Below, in pieces: positions 1 through 7,876 of a stretch of 8,591 nt of DNA. The notes below the pieces were generated by a model. That model saw only the letters and a list, made by a program, of their open reading frames with translations. It did no database searches and was not told the DNA's origin. Both the position numbers and the translations under genes were made by a program. Each line of letters begins with the position of its first letter. Position 1 is the stretch's first letter. The DNA is from Gemmatimonadota bacterium. Lineage in GTDB: Bacteria > Latescibacterota > UBA2968 > UBA8231. Location of the stretch: the NCBI GenBank assembly GCA_026706165.1, contig JAPOZF010000192.1, positions 1 through 8,591 on the forward strand, read 5' to 3'.

Positions 1-1621
<1,621 letters not shown>

Positions 1622-1669
1622 GTCAGGAGGCTATCCAGTCGCCGCCCGACGGCGTTTCCCGGGGACGAA

Positions 1670-1706
1670 CTGCTGTCCTGTGCCATCGATATCGGCCCTG
1701 CAGCAG
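1670..1706 (-). terminator. Weak hairpin immediately after the LRR gene stop
   Basis: Read on the minus strand, CTGCTG directly after the TGA stop of the leucine-repeat gene is mirrored by CAGCAG 25 nt later, with a small GCC/GGC pairing inside. There is no U-tract. It could be a weak terminator or RNA-stabilising structure in the 85-bp gap before the CRTAC1-like gene, or chance in GC-rich DNA. Confidence 0.2.
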
Positions 1707-3365
1707 TCATCGCTGATTGCCGCTGATCGTCACGCTGCCCGTGAACCCGCTTGCCACCAGTCTGTCGGCGAAGGCCCGGGCTGACGAATCGGTCAGCGCT
1801 CCATTGCCGTGGATGGACAAGTCGCCGCCGATACGGGTGAGATTCTCGAGGCCTGCCAGGCTGGCCAGGGCGGTGTTGCCGGTACGGCGGTCGCCGATGG
1901 ACAGACTCCCGCCGATGTCGGTGAGACTTTCGAGCCCTGCCAGGCTGATCAGGGCGTCATTGCCGCCGATCGACAGGTCCGCGCCGATGTTGGCGAGGTT
2001 CCCGAGCCCTTCCAGGCTCGTCAGGTCGGTGTACCAGATGGACAGGTCCCCGCCGATGCTGGTGACACTCTCGAACCCTGCCAGGTTGGCCAGCAGGTGA
2101 TTGCCGCTGACTTTCAGATCGCCGCCGACCCGGGTGACGTTCCCGAGCGGTGCCAGGCCGGTCAGCGCGTCGTTGTGCAGTATCTGCAGCATCCCGTCGA
2201 TGCCGGTGATATTGTCGAGTCCCGTCAGGCTGCTCAGGGCGGAGTTGTTGGCCAGAGACAGGAATCCGCCGACGCTGGTGAGCGTCTCGAGCCCTGACAG
2301 ACTGGTCAGGGCGGGATTGCCGGTAAGCCAGACGCCACCGATGCCGGCGAGGTTGTCGAGCCCTGACAGGTCGGTCAGTGCGGCGCTGCTGAACACGGAC
2401 AGGACTCCGCCGATGCGGGCGAGATTGTCGAGCCCCGACAGGCTGGTCAGGGCGGGGGGGTGGGAGATGGGCAGACTCACGCCGACGTCGGCGACGTTGT
2501 CGCGCCCCGACAGGCTGGTCAACGCAGGGTTGCCCTCGCGCACCTTGCCGATGGACAAGTCCCCGCCGATGCGGGTGAGATTGTCGAGCCCCGACAGGCT
2601 GGCAAGTGCATCGTGGTGAGCGACGGGCAGGGCCGGAGCGGTGCGGGCAGCGTAGATGAACGCGGCCGCGGCGTCACTCGCGAGCTTCTCGAGCCCTGCC
2701 AGGCTGGTCAGCGCCGGGTTGTCGTGGACAACCAGGTCGCCCTCGAAGCTGGTGAGGTTTCCGAGCCCTGTCAGGCTGGCCAGGGAATCATTGCCGACGA
2801 TGGACAGGTACCCGCCGATGCGGGCGAGATTGTCGAGCCCCGACAGGCTGGTCAGGGCATCGTTGTTGACGACCTTCACCGTCCCGCCGATGCCGGAGAC
2901 GTTTTCGAGCCCTGACAGGCTGGTCAGGGAAGTGTTCCTGATGAACAAACCCCCGCCGATGCCGGTGACACCCTCCAGCCCCGCCAGGCTGGTCAGAGAG
3001 ACGTTGCCGAATATGGACAGGTACCCGCCGATGCGGGTGAGATTCCCGAGACCTGCCAGACTGGTCAGCTCCGCGTTGCCGGCGCCGAAGCTGCCTATGG
3101 ACAGGTTCCCGCCTATGCCGGTGAGATTCTCCAGGGCCTCGAGGGTGGTGAAAGGAGAATCCTCGACCGAGAGATCGCCGGCGATGCCGAACGAACCCCC
3201 TCCAAGAGCCGCGAGGAGGTCCAGGTCCTCCTGGGAACGGACGAAAAAATCTCCCTCCAGGACCGTGGAGCCCGAGGCGGATTGCGTGGGGCTTCTGTCG
3301 TCACAGCCGGCCAACCCCAACACCGGCAACACCGCACAGGGCAAGAGCCGTTTCGGACATTTCAT
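1707..3365 (-). CDS. Leucine-rich repeat (receptor L domain-like) lipoprotein with 18 tandem repeats
   Basis: This 552-residue protein starts at ATG 3365-3363 with GAGGTG (3378-3373) 7 nt upstream as ribosome binding site, and stops at TGA. Residues 1-21 are a lipoprotein signal peptide with lipobox L-A-G-C (Cys21). An N-terminal cap (about 36-71, ending G-D-L-S-V-E-D-S-P) precedes 18 tandem repeats, residues 72-523, with consensus L-T-S-L-x-G-L-x-N-L-T-x-I-G-G-x-L-S-I-x-x-N-x-A. Most are 24 residues; three are 23, three are 28 and one is 35. A cap (524-552, ending V-T-I-S-G-N-Q-R) closes the solenoid. The pattern resembles bacterial L-domain-like leucine repeats, which are usually surface or secreted proteins thought to mediate binding. 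The ligand is unknown. Repeat 7 has lost the I-G-G core. The protein is probably anchored in the outer membrane. Confidence 0.9.
   Translation of the reverse strand: MKCPKRLLPCAVLPVLGLAGCDDRSPTQSASGSTVLEGDFFVRSQEDLDLLAALGGGSFGIAGDLSVEDSPFTTLEALENLTGIGGNLSIGSFGAGNAELTSLAGLGNLTRIGGYLSIFGNVSLTSLAGLEGVTGIGGGLFIRNTSLTSLSGLENVSGIGGTVKVVNNDALTSLSGLDNLARIGGYLSIVGNDSLASLTGLGNLTSFEGDLVVHDNPALTSLAGLEKLASDAAAAFIYAARTAPALPVAHHDALASLSGLDNLTRIGGDLSIGKVREGNPALTSLSGRDNVADVGVSLPISHPPALTSLSGLDNLARIGGVLSVFSSAALTDLSGLDNLAGIGGVWLTGNPALTSLSGLETLTSVGGFLSLANNSALSSLTGLDNITGIDGMLQILHNDALTGLAPLGNVTRVGGDLKVSGNHLLANLAGFESVTSIGGDLSIWYTDLTSLEGLGNLANIGADLSIGGNDALISLAGLESLTDIGGSLSIGDRRTGNTALASLAGLENLTRIGGDLSIHGNGALTDSSARAFADRLVASGFTGSVTISGNQR
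1797..3152 (-). repeat. Array of 18 coding tandem repeats, about 72-bp period
   Basis: These are the DNA copies of the 18 leucine-rich repeats. The unit is about 72 bp, always a multiple of three, so the frame is kept. Copies are diverged but share a strong core seen on the plus strand as ccgccgatgc..., gag(a/c)ttgtcgagcc... and ...aggctggtca. One 47-nt stretch is identical at 2407-2453 and 2812-2858, 405 bp apart (repeats 10 and 5). Repeat lengths of 69, 72, 84 and 105 bp occur. It is a protein-coding array, not a CRISPR. Confidence 0.9.
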
Positions 3366-3372
3366 GGCTCAG

Positions 3373-3378
3373 CACCTC
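3373..3378 (-). promoter_or_regulatory. Ribosome binding site of the LRR gene
   Basis: GAGGTG on the minus strand lies 7 nt before ATG 3365. It supports that start over any upstream extension and places the lipoprotein signal peptide at the N-terminus. Confidence 0.7.
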
Positions 3379-3382
3379 ATCG

Positions 3383-3397
3383 CCGGATAAAATCCGG
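3383..3397 (-). promoter_or_regulatory. Perfect inverted repeat in the LRR gene leader
   Basis: CCGGAT-TTT-ATCCGG is a perfect 6-bp inverted repeat with a 3-nt loop, ending 4 nt before the GAGGTG ribosome binding site. It could be an operator half-site pair or an RNA hairpin affecting translation initiation. No strong sigma-70 promoter is obvious in the 172-bp gap (3366-3537), which otherwise holds only the hairpin at 3519-3537. Confidence 0.3.
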
Positions 3398-3518
3398 TTT
3401 TGCCGGCCGTTGAAGCAATCGCGCCAACCGACCGGACTTCCATCGCCGTCCTCCAATCGAAGGCGGAGGCCGCGGGCAAGCTGTCGATAGTGTCGTTTCC
3501 CCTGAGACACGACCCTGT

Positions 3519-3537
3519 CGCGCCGTTCAGCGGCGCG
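3519..3537 (-). terminator. GC-rich hairpin abutting the DUF3179 stop codon
   Basis: CGCGCCG-CTGAA-CGGCGCG on the minus strand is a perfect 7-bp stem with a 5-nt loop that starts immediately after the TAG stop of the DUF3179 gene. No U-run follows, so it is not a textbook intrinsic terminator. Its position supports an RNA 3' end or pause site here. It also indirectly supports TAG 3540-3538, rather than the internal TGA, as the true end of the gene. Confidence 0.45.
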
Positions 3538-4230
3538 CTAAGGGATCGTGAGAACCCTTGAATCCGGAAACTCCGCTTTCCAGAGGTTCCAGCGGGTGAG
3601 GACGGAGTGGAGTTCCGTCAGCTTCCGGTCGGCGTAGGAGCCGCCGATACAGGTCAGGCCATCCTCGCCGGGCAGGTGGTACCACAGGCTTTCGGTCTCG
3701 TAGTCGTACAGCACGAACGTGGATCGATAGGTCCATCCACTGGCGCTCAGGGTCAGGATCTCTCCGTCGATTTCTCGGCTGTACACGGCAGCCAGGTCGA
3801 CCAGCGGTCACCAGGCCACGGCCACGTGCGCCTCCCCGAAGCGCTCGTTGGCGACTTCGAACCGGCTCAGGATTTCGATGGGGTAAGCGCGGGTGAAACC
3901 GTTCAGGCTCGTCCCGATCACCAGCATGCCCTGGCTGTCGAGCGGGTAGTTCAGGTCGCCGGGGGACAGCATCCGGGCGTTCACTATCGGTTTGATGGCA
4001 AATGGCCCCAGACCGTTCCCGAACATTGACGGCTCCATGCCGTATTTCCCCACAGCGTGGGTCACGTCCCATGCTTTGCCGGTGTGGTCGGTGATGAAAA
4101 CCTCTCCTTCCTCCCCCTGTCCCTGGTCGAGGGAAGAAGGCGGCGTGGAGGTGTGGACCACATCGCTGCCGCAGCCGCACGAAAGCAAAGCCCAGAGCCC
4201 GAAATGAAGGGCTGTCACGGCAAATCTCAT
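3538..4230 (-). CDS. DUF3179 domain lipoprotein with in-frame TGA, candidate selenoprotein
   Basis: I annotate one 230-residue product from ATG 4230-4228 to TAG 3540-3538, reading TGA at codon 141 as selenocysteine. Family features are visible on both sides of it: V-I-G-T-S-L-N-G-F-T-R-A-Y-P-I-E-I-L (104-121), F-E-V-A-N-E-R-F-G (124-132) and V-A-V-A-W (136-140) before; then P-L-V (142-144), I-D-G-E-I-L-T-L-S-A-S-G (154-165), L-Y-D-Y-E-T-E-S-L-W (174-183) and P-D-S-R-V-L (222-227). DUF3179 proteins normally have C-P-L-C here; the TGA replaces the first Cys and Val144 the second. The start was chosen because residues 1-20 form a lipoprotein-like signal peptide (A-L-L-S-C-G-C). The frame is open 48 codons further up to ATG 4374, but that would bury the signal. 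No good ribosome binding site is seen. The function of DUF3179 is unknown; the Cys motif suggests redox or metal chemistry outside the cytoplasm. Alternative: a pseudogene by one nonsense substitution (or sequencing error). Confidence 0.75.
3766..3801 (-). promoter_or_regulatory. Candidate bacterial SECIS hairpin in the DUF3179 mRNA
   Basis: Counting from the base after the TGA as +1, the mRNA can pair +7 to +11 (GUCGA) with +38 to +42 (UCGAC). An internal loop (C versus AAA) follows, then CU with AG, one bulged G, and GGCUG (+15 to +19) with CAGCC (+27 to +31). This leaves a 7-nt apical loop, CCGUGUA. Bacterial SECIS elements are hairpins just 3' of the UGA with a G near the start of the apical loop, roughly 16-37 nt from the UGA. 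Here a G is at +22, third in the loop, or second if the C-A pair at the loop base closes. The fit is good but not perfect, and coding GC-rich RNA forms hairpins easily. Confidence 0.5.
3808..3810 (-). other. In-frame TGA, candidate selenocysteine codon (residue 141)
   Basis: The codon follows Val-Ala-Trp and precedes Pro-Leu-Val, exactly where DUF3179 members carry the first Cys of C-P-L-C. A single base change from TGT or TGC gives TGA. TGA is a normal stop for two other genes in the window (at 1709-1707 and 4463-4461), so genome-wide reassignment is unlikely. Confidence 0.55.
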
Positions 4231-4460
4231 GGCATTGTTTTCGGAGAATTCACCCTCATCAGGGGCGGACGCGAAAGAGAACGGGCGCGTAATGCTTTCG
4301 GGTATGAATATACAGAGCCCAAGCAACAATCCAGCCCGGTGGTGAAGATTCACCTCACCGCCACGCCGCGGCATTCGGTACAGTCGGGGACCTCGACACC
4401 GCCGCCCGGCCGGTGTCTCCGACTCCGGCCTCGTCTGCAGAGCAACTTTATCGCGGGATG
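4231..4460 (-). other. 230-bp gap between the DUF6785 and DUF3179 genes
   Basis: No gene is supported here. It holds the hairpin at 4395-4417 and a -10-like TATATT (minus strand, 4312-4307) about 76 nt before the DUF3179 ATG. That hexamer lacks a convincing -35 at the right distance. The gap is the largest in the window, so a promoter for the DUF3179 gene is plausible here. The upstream part from 4374 down is open in frame with the DUF3179 gene, but its translation has no family resemblance. Confidence 0.3.
4395..4417 (-). terminator. Hairpin downstream of the DUF6785 gene
   Basis: GACACCG and CGGTGTC form a perfect 7-bp stem around a 9-nt loop, 43 nt after the stop of the membrane protein gene. 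There is no U-tract. It is a possible terminator separating the membrane protein gene from the DUF3179 gene. Confidence 0.3.
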
Positions 4461-6428
4461 TCAGTACATCATGCTCAGTCCGTTACCCCTCATCCCGGTG
4501 AAAAAGTCGACGATCAACCAGAATCCCCCGGCGACGAACTGACCCAGTATCAACCCGTAGAAAACGGGGATGAGCGCCTGGTACGCTTTGAGGCCGCCGT
4601 ACTTCAAGAGGACCGTCTTGAGCGTCCAGGCCAGGAAGACGGGGAACCAGGCCGTGTCCATCACCCGGTCCATGCTGACCACGAATCCCAGCGGGTGCAA
4701 CGGCCACCACAGGAACCGGCGCTGCATGAGAAGCAGACCGGTCATCACCCCTCCCCCGGCCAACCGGATGAGCCAACCCAGCCCGTTCGGTCCCGCGTTC
4801 TCCTCGACCCGGCTCGCCACGTACGCCCAGGTGAAGTCGGGGAGGTAACCGACGGAACGCGCTACGTTGACGCCCCCCTCGCGGTATGCGATCGACAGCG
4901 ACGTCCAGAAGGTGCTGACTACGGAGACCAGAATGGCGATCGCCAGCGCCAGCAGCAGCCAGCGCCTGCGATGGGCGATCTCGCCGGTCAGCTTCAACCC
5001 GGTGGCGGTGTGGGCCATCATCGTGCTCGCCAGGGACTCCGTCCATATCACCGTCGGACCCAGGGCCGCCATCCCCGCCGGCCCCGTGTAGCGCACCCCG
5101 ATTCCGGAGACCACGAAGTCCAGGGGGATGTTGCGGGGAAACACCATCGGCAGTCCCGCCTCGGCGATGATGCGCGTCAGGCTGACGAAGGTCACGAGCG
5201 CCCCGAACAGAAACAGCAGACCCGCCCACAGGGGCAGACCTGCCCGCCACAGCCACAGGCTCATTCCGATCACCCCGAGGATCACCCCCCATACGGCGGT
5301 GCGGTAGGGCATGATTTCGTCGGCATCGTCCACCGAGTCGTCCCCTCTGAAGGCCTTGCGGAACACCTTCCGCAGATGCCCCCGGGAAATCCACAGTCCG
5401 AAGAGGACCAGCGCGATCATCGCCCCTATGCTCTGGTGCGCGAGGATCCCCCTGACACCGCCGCCGCCGCCGTAGTTGGAAAGCGCTTCCCCGATGCCGG
5501 CTCCCGTCAGGTGCAGGACACCCTCCTCGAGGCGGCGCAGAACGTAGAAAACCCACATCCCGAGCATGACGTCCGCCTTGAGGAAATAGGCGAACCCCAG
5601 GATCATCAGGTTGAGCGAAAAGCCTACATTGGCGAATCGCGGTATCAGCGTGAGTTGCCCGAAGTGGGTCGGAACCACGGGAACGATGGGGAAGTAATGG
5701 TTCAGGGCGTTGAGGCTCTCGCGGCCGAACGACAGCGACAGGCCCGCCCACATCAGGCCGCTCTTGAAGAAAGGCGCCACCAGCGAACCGCCCGGCGGCG
5801 GTTGCACCATGGCCAGCGGCACCTTGGTGATGGGATAGATGAGATGTTCGTGTTCCACCCACTGGCGGCGAAGGATGACCATCGCGCAGATGCTCGCCGT
5901 CCACAGCGCCGTCATGAACAGCAACCACCACAACAGCGGCGGCAGCCACATGCCCCAGGGGATCGACTCGCCCTCCGGCATGCCCTCGAAAAACCACCGG
6001 ATCCCCAGCTCGTCCTGCGGGACCATCCACTTGGCCACGTAGGGATGGACCCGTTCCGCCCAGTTGTTTTCCGGACTGGCGAGGTAGGATACCCCGGCAG
6101 TCGACCCCAACAGCATCAGGCAGAACCCGTTGCGCTCGCCACCCGAGAACGCCGTGGCGACGACCATCATGATGTAGATGGTCAGCAGCTCTCCCTTGTC
6201 CAGGACCAGCTTCCTGTGAATGAGCGCCAACACCACCTGGACGACACCCACCCACAGGAAGAACAGGAAGAACGCGGCGGGACCGTTCAACCCGCTCATG
6301 CGGGTGCCCATGATGACGAAGGCACCGAAGGGCTCTCCCACGCCGATCGCCAGGCTGAGAGCGGCGCCGATGACGAGGGCGCGCAGCGAAACCCCGGAGG
6401 CCGGCCGGTCTTCTACACCTCCTGACAA
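4461..6428 (-). CDS. DUF6785/DUF6784 family polytopic membrane protein (OPT transporter-like)
   Basis: The product is 655 residues, with many hydrophobic segments, for example about 15-39, 50-71, 80-95 and 164-187, and more to the end. The C-terminal 95 residues (W-W-P-L-H-P-L-G-F, then L-K-Y-G-G and P-V-F-Y-G-L-I-L-G, ending F-F-T-G-M-R-G-N) match the DUF6784 signature, and the rest the DUF6785 region. These families are described as oligopeptide-transporter-like membrane proteins of unknown substrate. The start is TTG 6428-6426, with GGAGGG (6444-6439) 10 nt upstream. No ATG, GTG or TTG follows in frame before the end of the first membrane segment, so this start is needed to keep it. An AGGAGG also sits inside codons 2-4 and has no suitable start behind it. 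It is an inner-membrane protein, possibly a transporter for a solute released by exported enzymes; that role is inference. Confidence 0.88.
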   Translation of the reverse strand: MSGGVEDRPASGVSLRALVIGAALSLAIGVGEPFGAFVIMGTRMSGLNGPAAFFLFFLWVGVVQVVLALIHRKLVLDKGELLTIYIMMVVATAFSGGERNGFCLMLLGSTAGVSYLASPENNWAERVHPYVAKWMVPQDELGIRWFFEGMPEGESIPWGMWLPPLLWWLLFMTALWTASICAMVILRRQWVEHEHLIYPITKVPLAMVQPPPGGSLVAPFFKSGLMWAGLSLSFGRESLNALNHYFPIVPVVPTHFGQLTLIPRFANVGFSLNLMILGFAYFLKADVMLGMWVFYVLRRLEEGVLHLTGAGIGEALSNYGGGGGVRGILAHQSIGAMIALVLFGLWISRGHLRKVFRKAFRGDDSVDDADEIMPYRTAVWGVILGVIGMSLWLWRAGLPLWAGLLFLFGALVTFVSLTRIIAEAGLPMVFPRNIPLDFVVSGIGVRYTGPAGMAALGPTVIWTESLASTMMAHTATGLKLTGEIAHRRRWLLLALAIAILVSVVSTFWTSLSIAYREGGVNVARSVGYLPDFTWAYVASRVEENAGPNGLGWLIRLAGGGVMTGLLLMQRRFLWWPLHPLGFVVSMDRVMDTAWFPVFLAWTLKTVLLKYGGLKAYQALIPVFYGLILGQFVAGGFWLIVDFFTGMRGNGLSMMY

Positions 6429-6561
6429 ACCGGGTAGTCCCTCCCTCGAGTGTCGCCGGGGAACCTCGACGACCTACTCAATCCAGCTGTCGACAGGAAT
6501 GAAACGGTAGCGAAGGGATGGAGAGATGGAGATGAGCACCAACGGAAACGCGCGAAGAGTG
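6429..6561 (-). other. 133-bp gap holding the DUF6785 ribosome binding site and a palindrome
   Basis: The gap holds GAGGGAGGG (6447-6439) before the TTG start. It also has a perfect 10-bp palindrome CTGTCGACAG (6487-6496) and a pyrimidine-rich stretch on the minus strand around 6503-6534. No clear promoter or terminator is seen. Confidence 0.35.
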
Positions 6562-7797
6562 CTACTCGATTTCCTCGAAAGTGAACGGATACACCACCAC
6601 CACATCGGTCACCGGGGGGCGTCGCTGAGGTCTCGAGGGTTCCTCCCGGCGGGATTCAACTCCCGATCCTGGCTCGCCCACCCGCGCGGCGCTCTGTTGG
6701 GACGGCCTGTCCTGCTGTGCGTACTGCCCGGCGGGTTGGAACTGCCAGCGCTGCACTTCGGCCGCAACACAGGCGCCCACCTGCGCGTTCATGACCGTGG
6801 AACTGGTCACGCTCACCGCCTCGACCACGCCGTTCACGCGAATCGTGAACTGAACCTCCACCGCGCCCTCGACGGCCTCTCCCCGGTCAAACGCCCCGGA
6901 AAAACACCGCCGCAGGTCCGCGAGGTTGCGGTCGACGATCGAGTTGACCGCGCCCGTGTTCCGGGCCAGGTCTCCCTGCTGGTTGCCGCGGATCTGGCGG
7001 GGGCCCCGAATTACCACCCGCGTCGTCTCCGTGGGCCTTCGCTCTGCCAACTCTTCCTCGGCGATCACTTCCCTGCTGACCGTACGGCTGAAATCAAAGG
7101 GAATGTCCATGGTCTCGATCGGGTGCCCCGAGGCGTCGAACTTGAGGGCGAATTCCTTGAGAATCAGACGCGCGTTGCGCACCTTGGGATGGAGGGGATC
7201 GAACACCACAAGCCCGCTGTACCCCTCCCCTTTGAAAATCACCTCGTCTTCTCCATAGGCGGTGGCGCGCACGATCCCTATCCGTTTCGAAAAGCGATAG
7301 TGCTCGTTCCCGCTGATGCCGCGCAGGCCCCGGTAGTACCCCTCCAGGCTTTTGCGATCGGCCACCGGGGCGATCGTGTACGATTCCAGATAGCCTCCCC
7401 GGTCCGTCAACAGGATGACCTTCAGCGGATCCAGCTGCATTTTGGCGTAGGTGTAGTTGTACACCGCGATGTTGAACACGGTGAATCGATTCGGCACGTA
7501 GCCAACGTTCGGATCCATCCAGTCCCCGTAGGTGTAGGGATTGGTCGAAAGCTCTCCCCCTTTCGAATCGTCGGGAAACATCTCGTTCAGGGCCGGGTCG
7601 GTCATGTACTGCACATCCAGCCGGGAGCCTTCCAGGTGGTAGGAGACCACTCCGTCATCTCCTATCGAATATTCTTCCCGCTCCGACTCCTTCGGGTCGA
7701 GGGCGGAGCGGTACTCGACTCGCGGCACCGAAAGGCACGCGGCCAGGAAAACCGGGGCCATCAGCATACCGGAACGCAGGACACGGCTATTTGGCAT
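6562..7797 (-). CDS. Lipoprotein with AgmX/PglI-type (TonB-like) C-terminal domain
   Basis: The product is 411 residues from ATG 7797-7795 to TAG 6564-6562. AGGAG lies 9 nt upstream. A TTG seven codons further up is also in frame, but it overlaps the ribosome binding site. Residues 1-21 are a lipoprotein signal peptide with lipobox L-A-A-C (Cys21). Residues 22-270 have no domain I recognise; Tyr- and Asn-rich segments (such as T-N-P-Y-T-Y-G-D-W around 85-93) suggest a beta-rich exported domain. Residues about 290-356 match the AgmX/PglI C-terminal fold: L-R-R-C-F (295-299), V-E-V-Q-F-T-I-R-V-N-G-V-V (313-325), G-A-C-V-A (341-345) and R-W-Q-F (350-353), with the paired cysteines typical of it. 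A Q/R/P/S-rich stretch (357-396) then separates this core from what looks like its final strand, V-V-V-V-Y-P-F-T-F (399-407). It is probably periplasmic or outer-membrane anchored; its partner is unknown. Confidence 0.85.
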   Translation of the reverse strand: MPNSRVLRSGMLMAPVFLAACLSVPRVEYRSALDPKESEREEYSIGDDGVVSYHLEGSRLDVQYMTDPALNEMFPDDSKGGELSTNPYTYGDWMDPNVGYVPNRFTVFNIAVYNYTYAKMQLDPLKVILLTDRGGYLESYTIAPVADRKSLEGYYRGLRGISGNEHYRFSKRIGIVRATAYGEDEVIFKGEGYSGLVVFDPLHPKVRNARLILKEFALKFDASGHPIETMDIPFDFSRTVSREVIAEEELAERRPTETTRVVIRGPRQIRGNQQGDLARNTGAVNSIVDRNLADLRRCFSGAFDRGEAVEGAVEVQFTIRVNGVVEAVSVTSSTVMNAQVGACVAAEVQRWQFQPAGQYAQQDRPSQQSAARVGEPGSGVESRREEPSRPQRRPPVTDVVVVYPFTFEEIE

Positions 7798-7806
7798 CAG
7801 TTCCAA

Positions 7807-7812
7807 CTCCTG
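7807..7812 (-). promoter_or_regulatory. Ribosome binding site of the AgmX-domain lipoprotein gene
   Basis: CAGGAG on the minus strand, 9 nt before ATG 7797. It decides for this start over the upstream in-frame TTG at 7818, whose translation would begin upstream of this site. Confidence 0.65.
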
Positions 7813-7876
7813 CAGCAATCAACTCTCGCCGCCGCATTCCCCGTATCGGCGCAGCGTGGAGAGCCATGATCGGGAA

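Noticed and set aside
1797..3152. CRISPR-like periodicity
   Set aside because: The period is constant, but the units are diverged, in frame and encode a leucine-rich repeat consensus; there are no unique spacers between identical repeats.
1717..3390. Several long plus-strand open frames over the LRR gene
   Set aside because: They exist because the 72-bp units are multiples of three, so any stop-free antisense frame repeats. The minus-strand frame has the signal peptide, ribosome binding site and LRR consensus.
3301..3510. 69-codon minus-strand frame starting at GTG 3510 and overlapping the LRR gene start
   Set aside because: It has no ribosome binding site or recognisable sequence, and it overlaps the well-supported LRR signal peptide in another frame.
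3808..3810. Genome-wide TGA reassignment (to Trp or Gly)
   Set aside because: Two other genes in the window end at TGA at natural C-termini, Trp is written TGG throughout, and the high GC content is unlike known TGA-reassigned lineages.
3538..4374. Frameshift as the cause of the broken DUF3179 gene
   Set aside because: The parts before and after the TGA are in the same frame (3810-3808 to 3807 onward), so only the single stop codon interrupts it.
4413..6425. 670-codon plus-strand open frame opposite the DUF6785 gene
   Set aside because: Its translation is His/Gln/Arg/Pro-rich low complexity without domains. It is the antisense shadow of a clear membrane protein in GC-rich DNA.
6526..7869. 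447-codon plus-strand open frame opposite the AgmX-domain gene
   Set aside because: It is antisense to a protein with lipobox, ribosome binding site and recognised C-terminal domain; its own translation resembles nothing I know.
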